DNA from: Mycobacterium sp. AZCC_0083
GTDB taxonomy: Bacteria; Actinomycetota; Actinomycetes; Mycobacteriales; Mycobacteriaceae
NCBI RefSeq assembly: GCF_014202335.1
Contig: NZ_JACHGP010000010.1
Span: 62,001-126,000, forward strand
Length of the DNA stretch: 64,000 nucleotides
Direction: 5' to 3'
In this document: positions 33,604-41,216 of the stretch, piece by piece
Layout of the letters: each line of letters opens with the position of its first letter
How positions within the stretch are numbered: position 1 is the first letter of the stretch
Position numbers and translations under genes: made by a program
Notes under the pieces: generated by a model
What the model was told of the DNA's origin: nothing
The model's database searches: none
What the model saw: the letters and a program-made list of their open reading frames with translations, nothing else

Positions 33604-34320
33604 CTAGGCCCGGCGGGGCGCCGCCAGCCGTTCGCGCCGTAGCTGATCAACCTCGCCCAACTCCAGCGGATCAAGGTCGCCGACGATGCGGGACAGCAGC
33701 AGGTCGGCCAGCTCGGGGTTGCGCGCCAGGCAGGGGCCATGCAGATAGGTGGCGACGACGCTGCTCTGCACGGCGCCGTCGAAGCCGTCGCCGTCACGGT
33801 TGCCCGCACCAGAGACGATGCGTGCCAGCGGTTCGGCCGACGAGCCGAGAACCGTTCCGCCGCGGTGGTTTTCGAATCCGGTGAGGCGCTGATCGAGGCC
33901 GGGGATCAGCGGCTGTGACACCACCTCACCGATGGTCCGCTTGGGCTGCGGCGACGTCGTCACGTCCAGCATCCCGACGCCGTCGACCCGCTCACCCGAT
34001 GACGTCTCATACCAGTGCCCGAGCACCTGGATCGCCGCGCAGATCGCGAGCACCGGGGCCCCACGCTCGGCCGCGCGTTGAAGGCCGGGGTACTGGATCA
34101 GGTGCTTGGTGGCCAGGCGCTGCGCGTAGTCCTCGGCGCCGCCAAGGGTGTAGAGGTCCAGCGAGTCGGGCACCGGATCGGCCAGCGTGATCTCGACGAC
34201 CTCGGCGTCGATGCCCCGCAGGCTCAGGCGCTGCCGCAGCACCACCGCGTTGCCGCCGTCGCCGTAGGTGCCCATGACGTCGGGCAGTACCAGCCCGATC
34301 CGCACCGTCGATTCAGTCAT
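33604..34320 (-). CDS. gatD: Lipid II glutaminyl amidotransferase, glutaminase subunit GatD
   Basis: The 238-aa class I glutaminase (CobB/CobQ-like) has the nucleophile Cys in PVLAICAAIQVLG and catalytic His in VATYLHGPCLA. ATG 34320 overlaps the murT stop (ATGA). GatD supplies ammonia to MurT, which amidates D-iso-glutamate of lipid II, an essential peptidoglycan modification in mycobacteria. A further in-frame upstream ATG would lie inside murT and is rejected. Confidence 0.94.
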   Translation of the reverse strand: MTESTVRIGLVLPDVMGTYGDGGNAVVLRQRLSLRGIDAEVVEITLADPVPDSLDLYTLGGAEDYAQRLATKHLIQYPGLQRAAERGAPVLAICAAIQVLGHWYETSSGERVDGVGMLDVTTSPQPKRTIGEVVSQPLIPGLDQRLTGFENHRGGTVLGSSAEPLARIVSGAGNRDGDGFDGAVQSSVVATYLHGPCLARNPELADLLLSRIVGDLDPLELGEVDQLRRERLAAPRRA

Positions 34321-35537
34321 GGAAGCCGCCGGTTCAGTTGCAGGAACGCCGTGTAGTTGGCGACCACCTCGACATGGCCTGGCGGACACGACGCGATGGC
34401 CTTCACGGTGTCGTGCACCAGCGTGTGGTCGACACCCGCATACCCGAGCCGCACCGCCAGGTCGGTTCCGCGTTCACCCGCGGCGACCACTGCCGTCCCC
34501 TCGAAATGCTCGAAGCGGACATCCCACAGCCAGGACAGGTCCTCGCCATCGGGTATCTGCCCGTTGACGGCGATCACCACGCCGGCGCCGTTCTTGTTCA
34601 CCATCGACAGCGCTTCCTGCCATCCGGCCGGATTCTTGGCGAGCAGCACGCGCACGGTGTGTGCGCCGAGCTGGACCGTTCGGTAGCGGCCCGCGACCTC
34701 GTCGACGGCCGAGACCGCGGCCACCGCGGCGGCCGGATCGGCACCGAGCGCGACGGCGGCCGCGACGGCGTGGGTGGCGTTCCCACGGTTGACGGTGCCT
34801 GGCAGCGCCAACGTCATCGGCAGGGACAGCCCGTCAGGGCCGTAGACGTGCGAGTCGTCGTACCACCATTGGGGCGTCGGCCGTTTGAAGTCGGTGCCGG
34901 TCGAGTACCAGTCGGTCCCGTCTCGCACGATGATCTCGCCGCTGCGCGGGCAGCTCACCGAGTCGTTGGCCCAGCCGCCGCCTGCCGCCACCCACACCAC
35001 GCGCGGGCTGTCGTAGGCCGCCGACGTCATGAGCACGTCATCGCAGTTGGCGACGACCACCGTGTCCGGATGCCGCGCCAACCCGCTGCGCAGCGTGCGC
35101 TCGATGTGGTTGATCTCACCCACCCGGTCGAGCTGATCGCGGGACAGGTTCAGCAGGACGACGACGGCCGGATCGACCGCATCGGCGACGTGCGGGACGT
35201 GCATCTCGTCGACTTCCAAGGCGGCCAGCCCCGCGTTGCGGGCGTTGGCCAGCGCCGCGACGAGCCCGGCGTCCATGTTGGCGCCCTCGGTGTTGGAGGC
35301 GACCGGCCCGATGGTGGCGAGCGCTGCCGCGGTCATCCGCGTGGTGGTCGACTTGCCATTCGTGCCGGTCACGACGACGGAGCGCTTGCCTTCGCCCAGC
35401 TGGCGCAGCAGCGACTTGTCCAGCGTCATCGCGACCAGGCCGCCGATCATCGCGCCAGCTCCGCGACCGGTGACCCGCGACGCCCAACGCGCCGCTGACC
35501 CGGCGCCGAGCGCGAGTCGTCCCCGGGCGGTAACCAT
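34317..35537 (-). CDS. murT: Lipid II isoglutaminyl synthase subunit MurT (Mur-ligase fold)
   Basis: The 406-aa protein has a Mur-ligase central domain with ATP motif VVVTGTNGKSTTTRM near residue 55, NTEGANMDAG, and LNLSRDQLDRVGEI. A C-terminal DUF1727 domain (WLWDVRFEHF to LGYAGVDHTLVHD) follows. The zinc-ribbon segment that holds four Cys in staphylococcal MurT is reduced here to SCPRSGEIIVRDGTDWYSTG with one Cys, so zinc binding is probably lost. It is followed by gatD with a 4-nt overlap. The complex amidates the second peptide residue of lipid II. Confidence 0.94.
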   Translation of the reverse strand: MVTARGRLALGAGSAARWASRVTGRGAGAMIGGLVAMTLDKSLLRQLGEGKRSVVVTGTNGKSTTTRMTAAALATIGPVASNTEGANMDAGLVAALANARNAGLAALEVDEMHVPHVADAVDPAVVVLLNLSRDQLDRVGEINHIERTLRSGLARHPDTVVVANCDDVLMTSAAYDSPRVVWVAAGGGWANDSVSCPRSGEIIVRDGTDWYSTGTDFKRPTPQWWYDDSHVYGPDGLSLPMTLALPGTVNRGNATHAVAAAVALGADPAAAVAAVSAVDEVAGRYRTVQLGAHTVRVLLAKNPAGWQEALSMVNKNGAGVVIAVNGQIPDGEDLSWLWDVRFEHFEGTAVVAAGERGTDLAVRLGYAGVDHTLVHDTVKAIASCPPGHVEVVANYTAFLQLNRRLP

Positions 35538-35624
35538 TCGAAGCAGTCTAAAAGGCTAAAAGTCGAGGGCGACACGCGGCGTTGGCGGTCCAGCGTTGTC
35601 AGAGGACCGTGCCATCCTCGAAAT

Positions 35625-36614
35625 GTGAGCGACACCTGGGGCCGACCGGCGAGCGAGCCCGGCGCGGGCTGGGCCGTCGTCGACGTCGAGACGTCGGGCT
35701 TTCACCCGGGCCAGGCCCGTGTGGTCAGCGTTGCTGCGTTGGCCCTGGGTGACGACGGCAACGTCGAGGGCAGCTTCTCCAGCCTGCTCAATCCTGGTGT
35801 CGATCCCGGGCCAACCCACGTGCACGGGCTGACAACGGAGATCTTGGAGGGCCAGCCGACGTTCGCCGCGATCGTCGACCAGCTCAACGACGTGCTGCGG
35901 GGCCGCACGCTGGTGGCGCACAACGTGGCCTTCGACTACTCCTTCCTTGCCGCCGAAGCCGAACTCATCGGCGCAGAGCTGCCCATCGACACCGTGATGT
36001 GCACCGTCGAGCTGACCCGCCGACTGCGTCTCGGCACCGAGAACCTTCGGCTCGAAACCCTTGCCGCGCACTGGGGCATCACGCAGATGCGCCCGCACGA
36101 CGCGCTCGACGACGCACTGGTCCTCGCGCAGATCCTCAAGCCCGCACTGGCCGGAGCCCACGACCGCAAGGCCTGGCTGCCGGTGCGCCCGGTGCACCGG
36201 CGCAGCTGGCCCAACGGTCAGGTCACCCACGACGAACTGCGGCCGCTGAAGATGATCGCGGCGCGGCTGCCGTGTGCGTTTCAGAACCCGGGTCGATTCG
36301 TCGCGGGCCGACCTCTGGTGCAGGGCATGTCGGTGGCGCTCTCGACCGAGATCGGGCACACCTACGAAGAGCTCATCGAGCGGATCCTGCATGCGGGCAT
36401 GGCCTACGCAGAGGCCGTCGATCAACAGACGTCGTTGGTGATCTGCGACGAAGCCGATCCCGACCAGGGCCGTGGCTATCAGGCCGGCGAGATGGGCGTG
36501 CCGCTGGTCGGCGACGCGGACTTCATGCAGCTGTTGGAGCACGTGGTCGGGGGCACCGGGCTCGAGGAGTTCACCGACGCCACACTCAGCGGTGACCAGT
36601 TCGCTCTGTTCTAA
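35625..36614 (+). CDS. DnaQ-like DEDDh 3'-5' exonuclease with BRCT-like C-terminus (Rv3711c)
   Basis: The 329-aa protein has exonuclease motifs VVDVETSGF (ExoI), VAHNVAFDYSFL (ExoII) and HDALDDALVLAQ (ExoIII with DEDDh His). Residues ~225-329 (RFVAGRPLVQGMSVALSTEI, later DADFMQLLEHV) look like a BRCT domain. It resembles the epsilon proofreading family, but mycobacterial replication proofreading relies mainly on the DnaE1 PHP domain, so a repair role is more likely. GTG start. The 3' end overlaps the convergent araC-type stop by 4 nt. Confidence 0.88.
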   Translation: MSDTWGRPASEPGAGWAVVDVETSGFHPGQARVVSVAALALGDDGNVEGSFSSLLNPGVDPGPTHVHGLTTEILEGQPTFAAIVDQLNDVLRGRTLVAHNVAFDYSFLAAEAELIGAELPIDTVMCTVELTRRLRLGTENLRLETLAAHWGITQMRPHDALDDALVLAQILKPALAGAHDRKAWLPVRPVHRRSWPNGQVTHDELRPLKMIAARLPCAFQNPGRFVAGRPLVQGMSVALSTEIGHTYEELIERILHAGMAYAEAVDQQTSLVICDEADPDQGRGYQAGEMGVPLVGDADFMQLLEHVVGGTGLEEFTDATLSGDQFALF

Positions 36615-37456
36615 GCGCGCCAGCTCCGCGGCGACACGCCGTGCGTGGTGCGGAAGAGCCGCGCGAAGTACCCAGGGTCGGCGATGCCCACCCGGCGGGC
36701 GACCTCCGAGATCGACAGATCGGTGGTGCTCAGCAATGCGCGGGCGTCGGCCATGCGGCGCTCGGTGATCCACTCCTGCACAGTGCGCCCGGTGCGGCGG
36801 CGAACGACGGTGGTGAGGTGACCAGGGGTCAGTCCCAGCTCGCGCGCGACGTCGCTGAGCGACAGCGGCTCGGCGATGCGGCGGTCGATCACCGCGAAGA
36901 CGTCGGCGATGAGCGGTTCGCCACTGCGGCGTAGGTCGCCGACCACGTCGTCGGTCATGCGCGCGAGGTCGATCAGTAGCAGGGTCAGATGCGCGAGGAC
37001 CGCCTCCCGGTGGCCTTCCCTGCGGTCGAGGAGTTCGGCTTCCATCGACTCGATGGTGTTGTCCCAGAAGATCTTCCGATGCGTTGGCACCTGGAGTTGC
37101 AGTAGTCCGCCGGAGTTGCCGTGCAGGAACGGGAACAGCAGCGGATGGCTCCGCCACGTCGGCCACGGGGAGCGCGCACCGTCGTTCAGTGCAGCGGGAT
37201 CGAAGAACACGCCGACGCGATCGGCCTGCTGACTCGCCCAGATCGGGTCGATCGTTTGGCCGGCCGCGACGACGTACACCGATCCGGTCGCGGAGAGGTA
37301 GGCGAGGATCGGAAACTCGTGGATGTGACGACCCTTCTCGGGCAGGCCGCCGGGACCGAATCGGATCACCGACACCGGCGGTGTCATCGGGTCGGACGGA
37401 TAGGCGTACACGGGCACGCCATCGCGCTGAGCAACCACTCGGACCCCTTGCGTCAT
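36611..37456 (-). CDS. AraC-family transcriptional regulator
   Basis: The 281-aa protein has a cupin-like N-terminal sensor (GRHIHEFPILAYLSATGSVYVVAAG) and a C-terminal double helix-turn-helix: LSLSDVARELGLTPGHLTTVVRRRTGRTV and LSISEVARRVGIADPGYFARLFRTTHGVSPRSWR. It is divergent from a methyltransferase gene with a 72-bp gap. The effector is unknown. Confidence 0.9.
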   Translation of the reverse strand: MTQGVRVVAQRDGVPVYAYPSDPMTPPVSVIRFGPGGLPEKGRHIHEFPILAYLSATGSVYVVAAGQTIDPIWASQQADRVGVFFDPAALNDGARSPWPTWRSHPLLFPFLHGNSGGLLQLQVPTHRKIFWDNTIESMEAELLDRREGHREAVLAHLTLLLIDLARMTDDVVGDLRRSGEPLIADVFAVIDRRIAEPLSLSDVARELGLTPGHLTTVVRRRTGRTVQEWITERRMADARALLSTTDLSISEVARRVGIADPGYFARLFRTTHGVSPRSWRA

Positions 37457-37512
37457 GAACCGAAGATAGTCCTAGTTTCGCCGAAGATCTCCCAACACCG
37501 CTGTCGAACAGC

Positions 37513-37527
37513 CCCCAATGATTGGGG
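37513..37527. promoter_or_regulatory. Inverted repeat overlapping the ribosome site of the methyltransferase gene
   Basis: CCCCAAT-G-ATTGGGG, with 7-bp perfect arms, ends one base before the ATG. The right arm holds the only G-rich ribosome-binding candidate. It could be an operator or a hairpin that hides the ribosome site. Confidence 0.45.
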
Positions 37528-37528
37528 T

Positions 37529-38164
37529 ATGTCCAAAGATCATCCAGATTCAGCGACCAAGAACTCGGTCAACCGCCACGACTACATCCCCGCCGCCGGG
37601 CACGACTTGTTCCTCCCTGGCTATGACCTGCTCACCCGCGTGCTGGGCATGCGTCCGGTCTACGACGAGTTCGTCGCCCAGGTCGAACTCTTCGACGGAG
37701 CTCGAGTCCTCGAAATCGGTTGTGGCACTGGCAACATCATGCAGAGACTGAAACGGGCTGAGTGGGGAGTGCAGGTGACCGGGATGGATCCCGATCCGCG
37801 GGCGCTGGCCAGGGCCGGTCGCAAGTTTCGCAACGCGGCGGGCATCCGCTTCGACCGTGGGTACGCGCAGGAAGTGCCGTACCCCGACGAATCGTTCGAC
37901 CGCGTGCTGTCGTCGATGATGCTGCACCACCTCGACGACGACGTGAAGGCCGCTGCGGTGACCGAGGCGTTCCGGGTGCTGCGGCCGGGCGGCAGCGTGC
38001 ACGTCGTCGACATCGTCGGTCCGCATGGAGCGTCGGCACACGACGCATCGGTGATTCCCGCCCTGCTGCGCAGCAGTGGGTTCGAGAGCATCGCCGAGCT
38101 CGGATCGCGGCGTCTGCGCTTCGTGGGGCCCGTGCGCTTCTACCGTGGCGTCCGCCCCTTGTAA
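37529..38164 (+). CDS. Class I SAM-dependent methyltransferase
   Basis: The 211-aa protein has SAM motif I VLEIGCGTGNIM near residue 62, GMDPDPRALARA (acidic ribose-binding residue) and SFDRVLSSMMLHHLDDD, followed by AFRVLRPGGSVHVVDI. This is a standard small-molecule methyltransferase core without a substrate domain. ATG 37529; a much longer upstream frame runs antisense through the AraC gene and is rejected. The stop is followed at once by the first of two TetR-type operators. Confidence 0.85.
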   Translation: MSKDHPDSATKNSVNRHDYIPAAGHDLFLPGYDLLTRVLGMRPVYDEFVAQVELFDGARVLEIGCGTGNIMQRLKRAEWGVQVTGMDPDPRALARAGRKFRNAAGIRFDRGYAQEVPYPDESFDRVLSSMMLHHLDDDVKAAAVTEAFRVLRPGGSVHVVDIVGPHGASAHDASVIPALLRSSGFESIAELGSRRLRFVGPVRFYRGVRPL

Positions 38165-38165
38165 T

Positions 38166-38181
38166 CACTACGAACGTAGTG
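38166..38181. promoter_or_regulatory. Palindromic operator 1 (CACTACG-AA-CGTAGTG)
   Basis: A perfect 7-bp-arm inverted repeat with a 2-bp spacer, ending 13 bp before the membrane protein start codon. An identical-arm copy lies 37 bp downstream inside the coding sequence. It is very probably bound by the TetR protein encoded two cistrons along. Confidence 0.75.
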
Positions 38182-38194
38182 GTACCGTCGGAAC

Positions 38195-38647
38195 ATGGAA
38201 ACCACTACGGTCGTAGTGCAACGGAAATCCTTCTGGCAGGTCTTTCGCGAGCGCGGCTACTTCTTCCGCGAAGCTGCGATGCTGACCATCCTCATCGGCT
38301 TCGGCATGCATCTGTACCGGGTGATCTTCGGCGACGAGCTCGCGCTGCAGTACGCCGTCACGACCACGACGGACCACATACTGTTGGTGCCGATGACATA
38401 CGCCGCCGTCACGGGAATCATGACCCGGCATCGCATGCAGTTCGCGAACAAGCCGCTGAAGATCGCCACCACCGTGGCGATCGGTTACATCGCCCTGAGC
38501 GTGCCGCTGCACCTCTACTTCTCCGTGTGGCGCGGCGACGTCGCGCCCTTCATCCAGTTCTTCCCGATGTGGTTCAGCTACCTGCTGCTGTTCCCGGTGT
38601 ACCCGATGTTCCTCACGATGTTCTGGCGGGTGCGGTTCGAGCACTGA
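38195..38647 (+). CDS. Four-helix membrane protein, unknown function, TetR-controlled
   Basis: The 150-aa protein has about four TM helices: EAAMLTILIGFGMHLYRVIF, HILLVPMTYAAVTGIM, IATTVAIGYIALSVPLHLYF and WFSYLLLFPVYPMFLTMFW. It has no recognised family motif. The start codon lies between two identical palindromes, one of which falls within codons 3-8. The gene overlaps the following tetR by one base (TGATG). Such pairs often form a small autoregulated stress or efflux-like unit; the actual role is unknown. Confidence 0.75.
   Translation: METTTVVVQRKSFWQVFRERGYFFREAAMLTILIGFGMHLYRVIFGDELALQYAVTTTTDHILLVPMTYAAVTGIMTRHRMQFANKPLKIATTVAIGYIALSVPLHLYFSVWRGDVAPFIQFFPMWFSYLLLFPVYPMFLTMFWRVRFEH
38203..38218. 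promoter_or_regulatory. Palindromic operator 2 (CACTACG-GT-CGTAGTG), inside the coding sequence
   Basis: It has the same 7-bp arms as operator 1 and lies within the first codons of the membrane protein gene. Centre-to-centre distance is 37 bp. A repressor on both sites would flank and occlude the translation start and the early transcribed region. Confidence 0.75.
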
Positions 38648-39213
38648 TGCCGGCCAACCCCGAACGACGCAATCAGATCCTCGACGCCGCGATCGACATC
38701 CTCTGCGATGACGGCGTCGGGGGTCTGACGCATCGGCAGGCTGACACGCGCGCAGGCGTCCCCGCGGGCACCACGTCGAACTACTTCCGAACGCGGACGG
38801 CGCTGCTCGAGGCGACCGCCGCGCGAACCGTGGATCTTCACTGGCAGCGCGTCGAGATGCTGCAGGCATCGATCGGTCCGATATCCCGGGACGCCCTGAA
38901 GGCGTTGATGATTCGCATGCTGGATCCCGACGACCAGTTCCGCCGCTGGACTCTCGCAAGGTTCGAGCTCTTCATGGAGAGCACGCGCCGCGAAGAGCTG
39001 CGGCCGCTGATGAAGGAACTCCAGGCGGCCGCGGTGAAGTCGGCGACGCTCATGTTCGAGGCCGCCGGCTTCACCCCGACACCGGAGCGGATCGACGAGC
39101 TCAGCAGGGTGCTCAACGGCTTCGTGTTCAGCAACCTCACCGTCGCGCCAGAGCCGGGCAGCCAAGATGCCGCCGGTCTGGTGGAACGACTGTTGAGCGC
39201 CTTCCTCGATTAG
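38647..39213 (+). CDS. TetR-family regulator of the preceding membrane protein gene
   Basis: The 188-aa protein has an N-terminal helix-turn-helix RRNQILDAAIDILCDDGVGGLTHRQADTRAGVPAGTTSNYFRTRTALLEA. The GTTSNYF recognition-helix region and the C-terminal domain match the PaaX/TetR_C group without an obvious ligand motif. ATG 38647 overlaps the stop of the membrane protein gene. Two matched palindromes upstream of the operon are its likely autoregulatory sites. The stop overlaps the convergent leuA stop by 4 nt. Confidence 0.88.
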   Translation: MPANPERRNQILDAAIDILCDDGVGGLTHRQADTRAGVPAGTTSNYFRTRTALLEATAARTVDLHWQRVEMLQASIGPISRDALKALMIRMLDPDDQFRRWTLARFELFMESTRREELRPLMKELQAAAVKSATLMFEAAGFTPTPERIDELSRVLNGFVFSNLTVAPEPGSQDAAGLVERLLSAFLD

Positions 39214-41033
39214 CCCCGCGCGGCCCGGTTGACCGCTGACACCACGGCCCGCAGCGACGCGGTGGTGATGGAGGTCGCGATGCCGACACCCCATACCGTC
39301 TGGCCGCCGATCGACGCCTCGACGTAGGCGGCGGCCTGCGCCTCCTCGCCCGACGACATCGCGTGCTCGGAGTAGTCCAGCACCGACACGTCGAACCCGA
39401 CCGCACCGATGGCGTCGACGAACGCTGCGAGCGGTCCGTTGCCCGCGCCGACGATCTCGCGCTCGACGCCGTTGACCTTCACTACCGCGGTGATCTTGTC
39501 GGTCCCGCCGTCGACCTCGGCGGCGTCGACCTTCTGCCGCATCCGCTCCAGTGGCCGGATGGGTGACAGGTACTCCTCGGCGAAGACGTCCCACATCTCC
39601 TTCGGGGAGACCTCGCCACCCTCGCCGTCGGTGATCTTTTGCACCGCCTGGCTGAACTCGATCTGCAGGCGTCGCGGCAGCACCAGCCCATGGTCGGCCT
39701 TCATGATGTAGGCCACGCCGCCCTTGCCGGACTGCGAGTTCACCCGGATCACGGCCTCGTAGGTGCGGCCGACGTCCTTCGGGTCGATCGGCAGGTAAGG
39801 GACTTGCCAAAGGATTTCATCAACATCCGAGCCGACGTCATCCGCGTCGACCTTCATCTGGTCGAGACCCTTGTTGATGGCGTCCTGGTGGCTGCCCGAG
39901 AACGCGGTGTACACCAGATCGCCGCCGTACGGGTGCCGTTCGTGGACGGGCAGCTGGTTGCAGTACTCGACGGTGCGGCGGATCTCGTCGATGTTGGAGA
40001 AGTCGATCTGCGCGTCGACCCCCCGGCTGAACAGGTTCAGCCCCAGCGTCACCAGGCATACGTTGCCGGTGCGCTCGCCGTTGCCGAACAGGCAGCCCTC
40101 GATCCGGTCGGCACCCGCCTGGTAACCCAATTCGGCTGCGGCGACGGCGGTTCCGCGATCGTTGTGCGGATGCAGGCTCAGGATGATCGAATCCCGGCGC
40201 GCCAGGTTGCGGCTCATCCACTCGATCGAGTCGGCGTAGACGTTCGGCGTGGCCATCTCGACGGTGGCTGGCAGGTTGACGATCAGCGGCCGTTCCGGTG
40301 TCGCGTCGACGATGGCGCTCACGGCATCACATACCTCGACGGCGTACTCCAGTTCGGTGCCCGTGTACGACTCCGGCGAGTACTCGAAGCGCCACTGGGT
40401 GTTGGGGTACTTCTTGGCCTCGTCGACGCACATCCTGGCGCCGTCGGTGGCAATGGCCTTGACGGCGTCGCGGTCGGCCCGGAACACCACGCGGCGCTGC
40501 AGGATCGACGTCGAGTTGTAGAAGTGCACGATCGCCTTCGGCGCACCGGCACAGGCCTCGAACGTGCGGGTGATCAACTCCGGGCGGCACTGGGTCAGCA
40601 CCTGGATCGTCACGTCGTCGGGGATCGCGCCGTGTTCGATGATCTCGCGGACGAAGTCGAAGTCGGTCTGCGACGCCGAGGGGAAGCCGACCTCGATCTC
40701 CTTGTAGCCCATGCGGACCAGCAGGTCGAACATGCGCCGCTTGCGTTCCGGGCTCATGGGGTCGATTAGGGCCTGGTTGCCGTCGCGCAGGTCGACCGCA
40801 CACCACATCGGGGCGGTCTCGACTACCTTGTCCGGCCACGTGCGGTCGAACGGAATGGACGGCTCTCCCCCTGGAACTTCGGAGGCGAAGGTGCGATAGC
40901 GGCTGACCGGCATCGACGTCGCCCGCTGGGTGTTCCACGCGGGCTGGCCGGGATTGGGGGCACCCGATGGGGTGCTGATGGTGCGCGCCTGCGACGTCCA
41001 AGCGTAGGCGTCGACATTGTTGGGGTTGTTCAC
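39210..41033 (-). CDS. leuA: 2-isopropylmalate synthase
   Basis: The 607-aa enzyme has WCAVDLRDGNQALIDPM (catalytic Arg/Asp) near residue 80, metal-binding SLHPHNDRGTAVAAAELGY, GNGERTGNVCL and a C-terminal LeuA allosteric domain (VKVNGVEREIVGAGNGPLAAFVDAI) for leucine feedback. It condenses acetyl-CoA with 2-ketoisovalerate, the first step of leucine synthesis. The tandem repeats known from M. tuberculosis leuA are absent. GTG start after GGAG. A leucine leader peptide and pseudoknot lie upstream. Confidence 0.96.
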   Translation of the reverse strand: MNNPNNVDAYAWTSQARTISTPSGAPNPGQPAWNTQRATSMPVSRYRTFASEVPGGEPSIPFDRTWPDKVVETAPMWCAVDLRDGNQALIDPMSPERKRRMFDLLVRMGYKEIEVGFPSASQTDFDFVREIIEHGAIPDDVTIQVLTQCRPELITRTFEACAGAPKAIVHFYNSTSILQRRVVFRADRDAVKAIATDGARMCVDEAKKYPNTQWRFEYSPESYTGTELEYAVEVCDAVSAIVDATPERPLIVNLPATVEMATPNVYADSIEWMSRNLARRDSIILSLHPHNDRGTAVAAAELGYQAGADRIEGCLFGNGERTGNVCLVTLGLNLFSRGVDAQIDFSNIDEIRRTVEYCNQLPVHERHPYGGDLVYTAFSGSHQDAINKGLDQMKVDADDVGSDVDEILWQVPYLPIDPKDVGRTYEAVIRVNSQSGKGGVAYIMKADHGLVLPRRLQIEFSQAVQKITDGEGGEVSPKEMWDVFAEEYLSPIRPLERMRQKVDAAEVDGGTDKITAVVKVNGVEREIVGAGNGPLAAFVDAIGAVGFDVSVLDYSEHAMSSGEEAQAAAYVEASIGGQTVWGVGIATSITTASLRAVVSAVNRAARG

Positions 41034-41067
41034 GGTTCTTGCTCCGGATTCGTCTGGGTTTTTACTT

Positions 41068-41128
41068 CAGACCGGCGCATCGTGAACACCCGCGACGGGA
41101 GGCCAGTCTGGATCAGACCCCGTCGCGG
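41068..41128 (-). promoter_or_regulatory. leuA attenuator: 10-bp hairpin with potential loop pseudoknot
   Basis: On the minus strand CCGCGACGGG (41128-41119) pairs perfectly with CCCGTCGCGG (41099-41090). The loop holds CAGACTGG (41110-41103), which can pair with CCGGTCTG (41075-41068) downstream with one G-U, making an H-type pseudoknot near the leuA start. The loop CAGAC can alternatively pair with GTCTG just before it, giving two exclusive states. The leader peptide's Leu codons lie just upstream. Confidence 0.7.
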
Positions 41129-41175
41129 CGTCCGAGGAGGAGCACCCGCTGCACGTTCGTGACTGTACTCCGCAT
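41113..41175 (-). CDS. leuL: leuA leader peptide with three consecutive Leu codons
   Basis: A 20-codon frame on the minus strand reads MRSTVTNVQRVLLLGRRDGV then TGA. Three consecutive CTC codons (41142-41134) sit just before the sequence that forms the attenuator stem, and the stop lies in the stem loop. This is the classic leucine-starvation sensor arrangement and matches leuA leader elements described for actinobacteria. The start is ATG 41175. No protein function is expected. Confidence 0.8.
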   Translation of the reverse strand: MRSTVTNVQRVLLLGRRDGV

Positions 41176-41216
41176 CGTGGCAGGGCCAAAACGAGCCTCT
41201 GTGCCACACTGACGCG

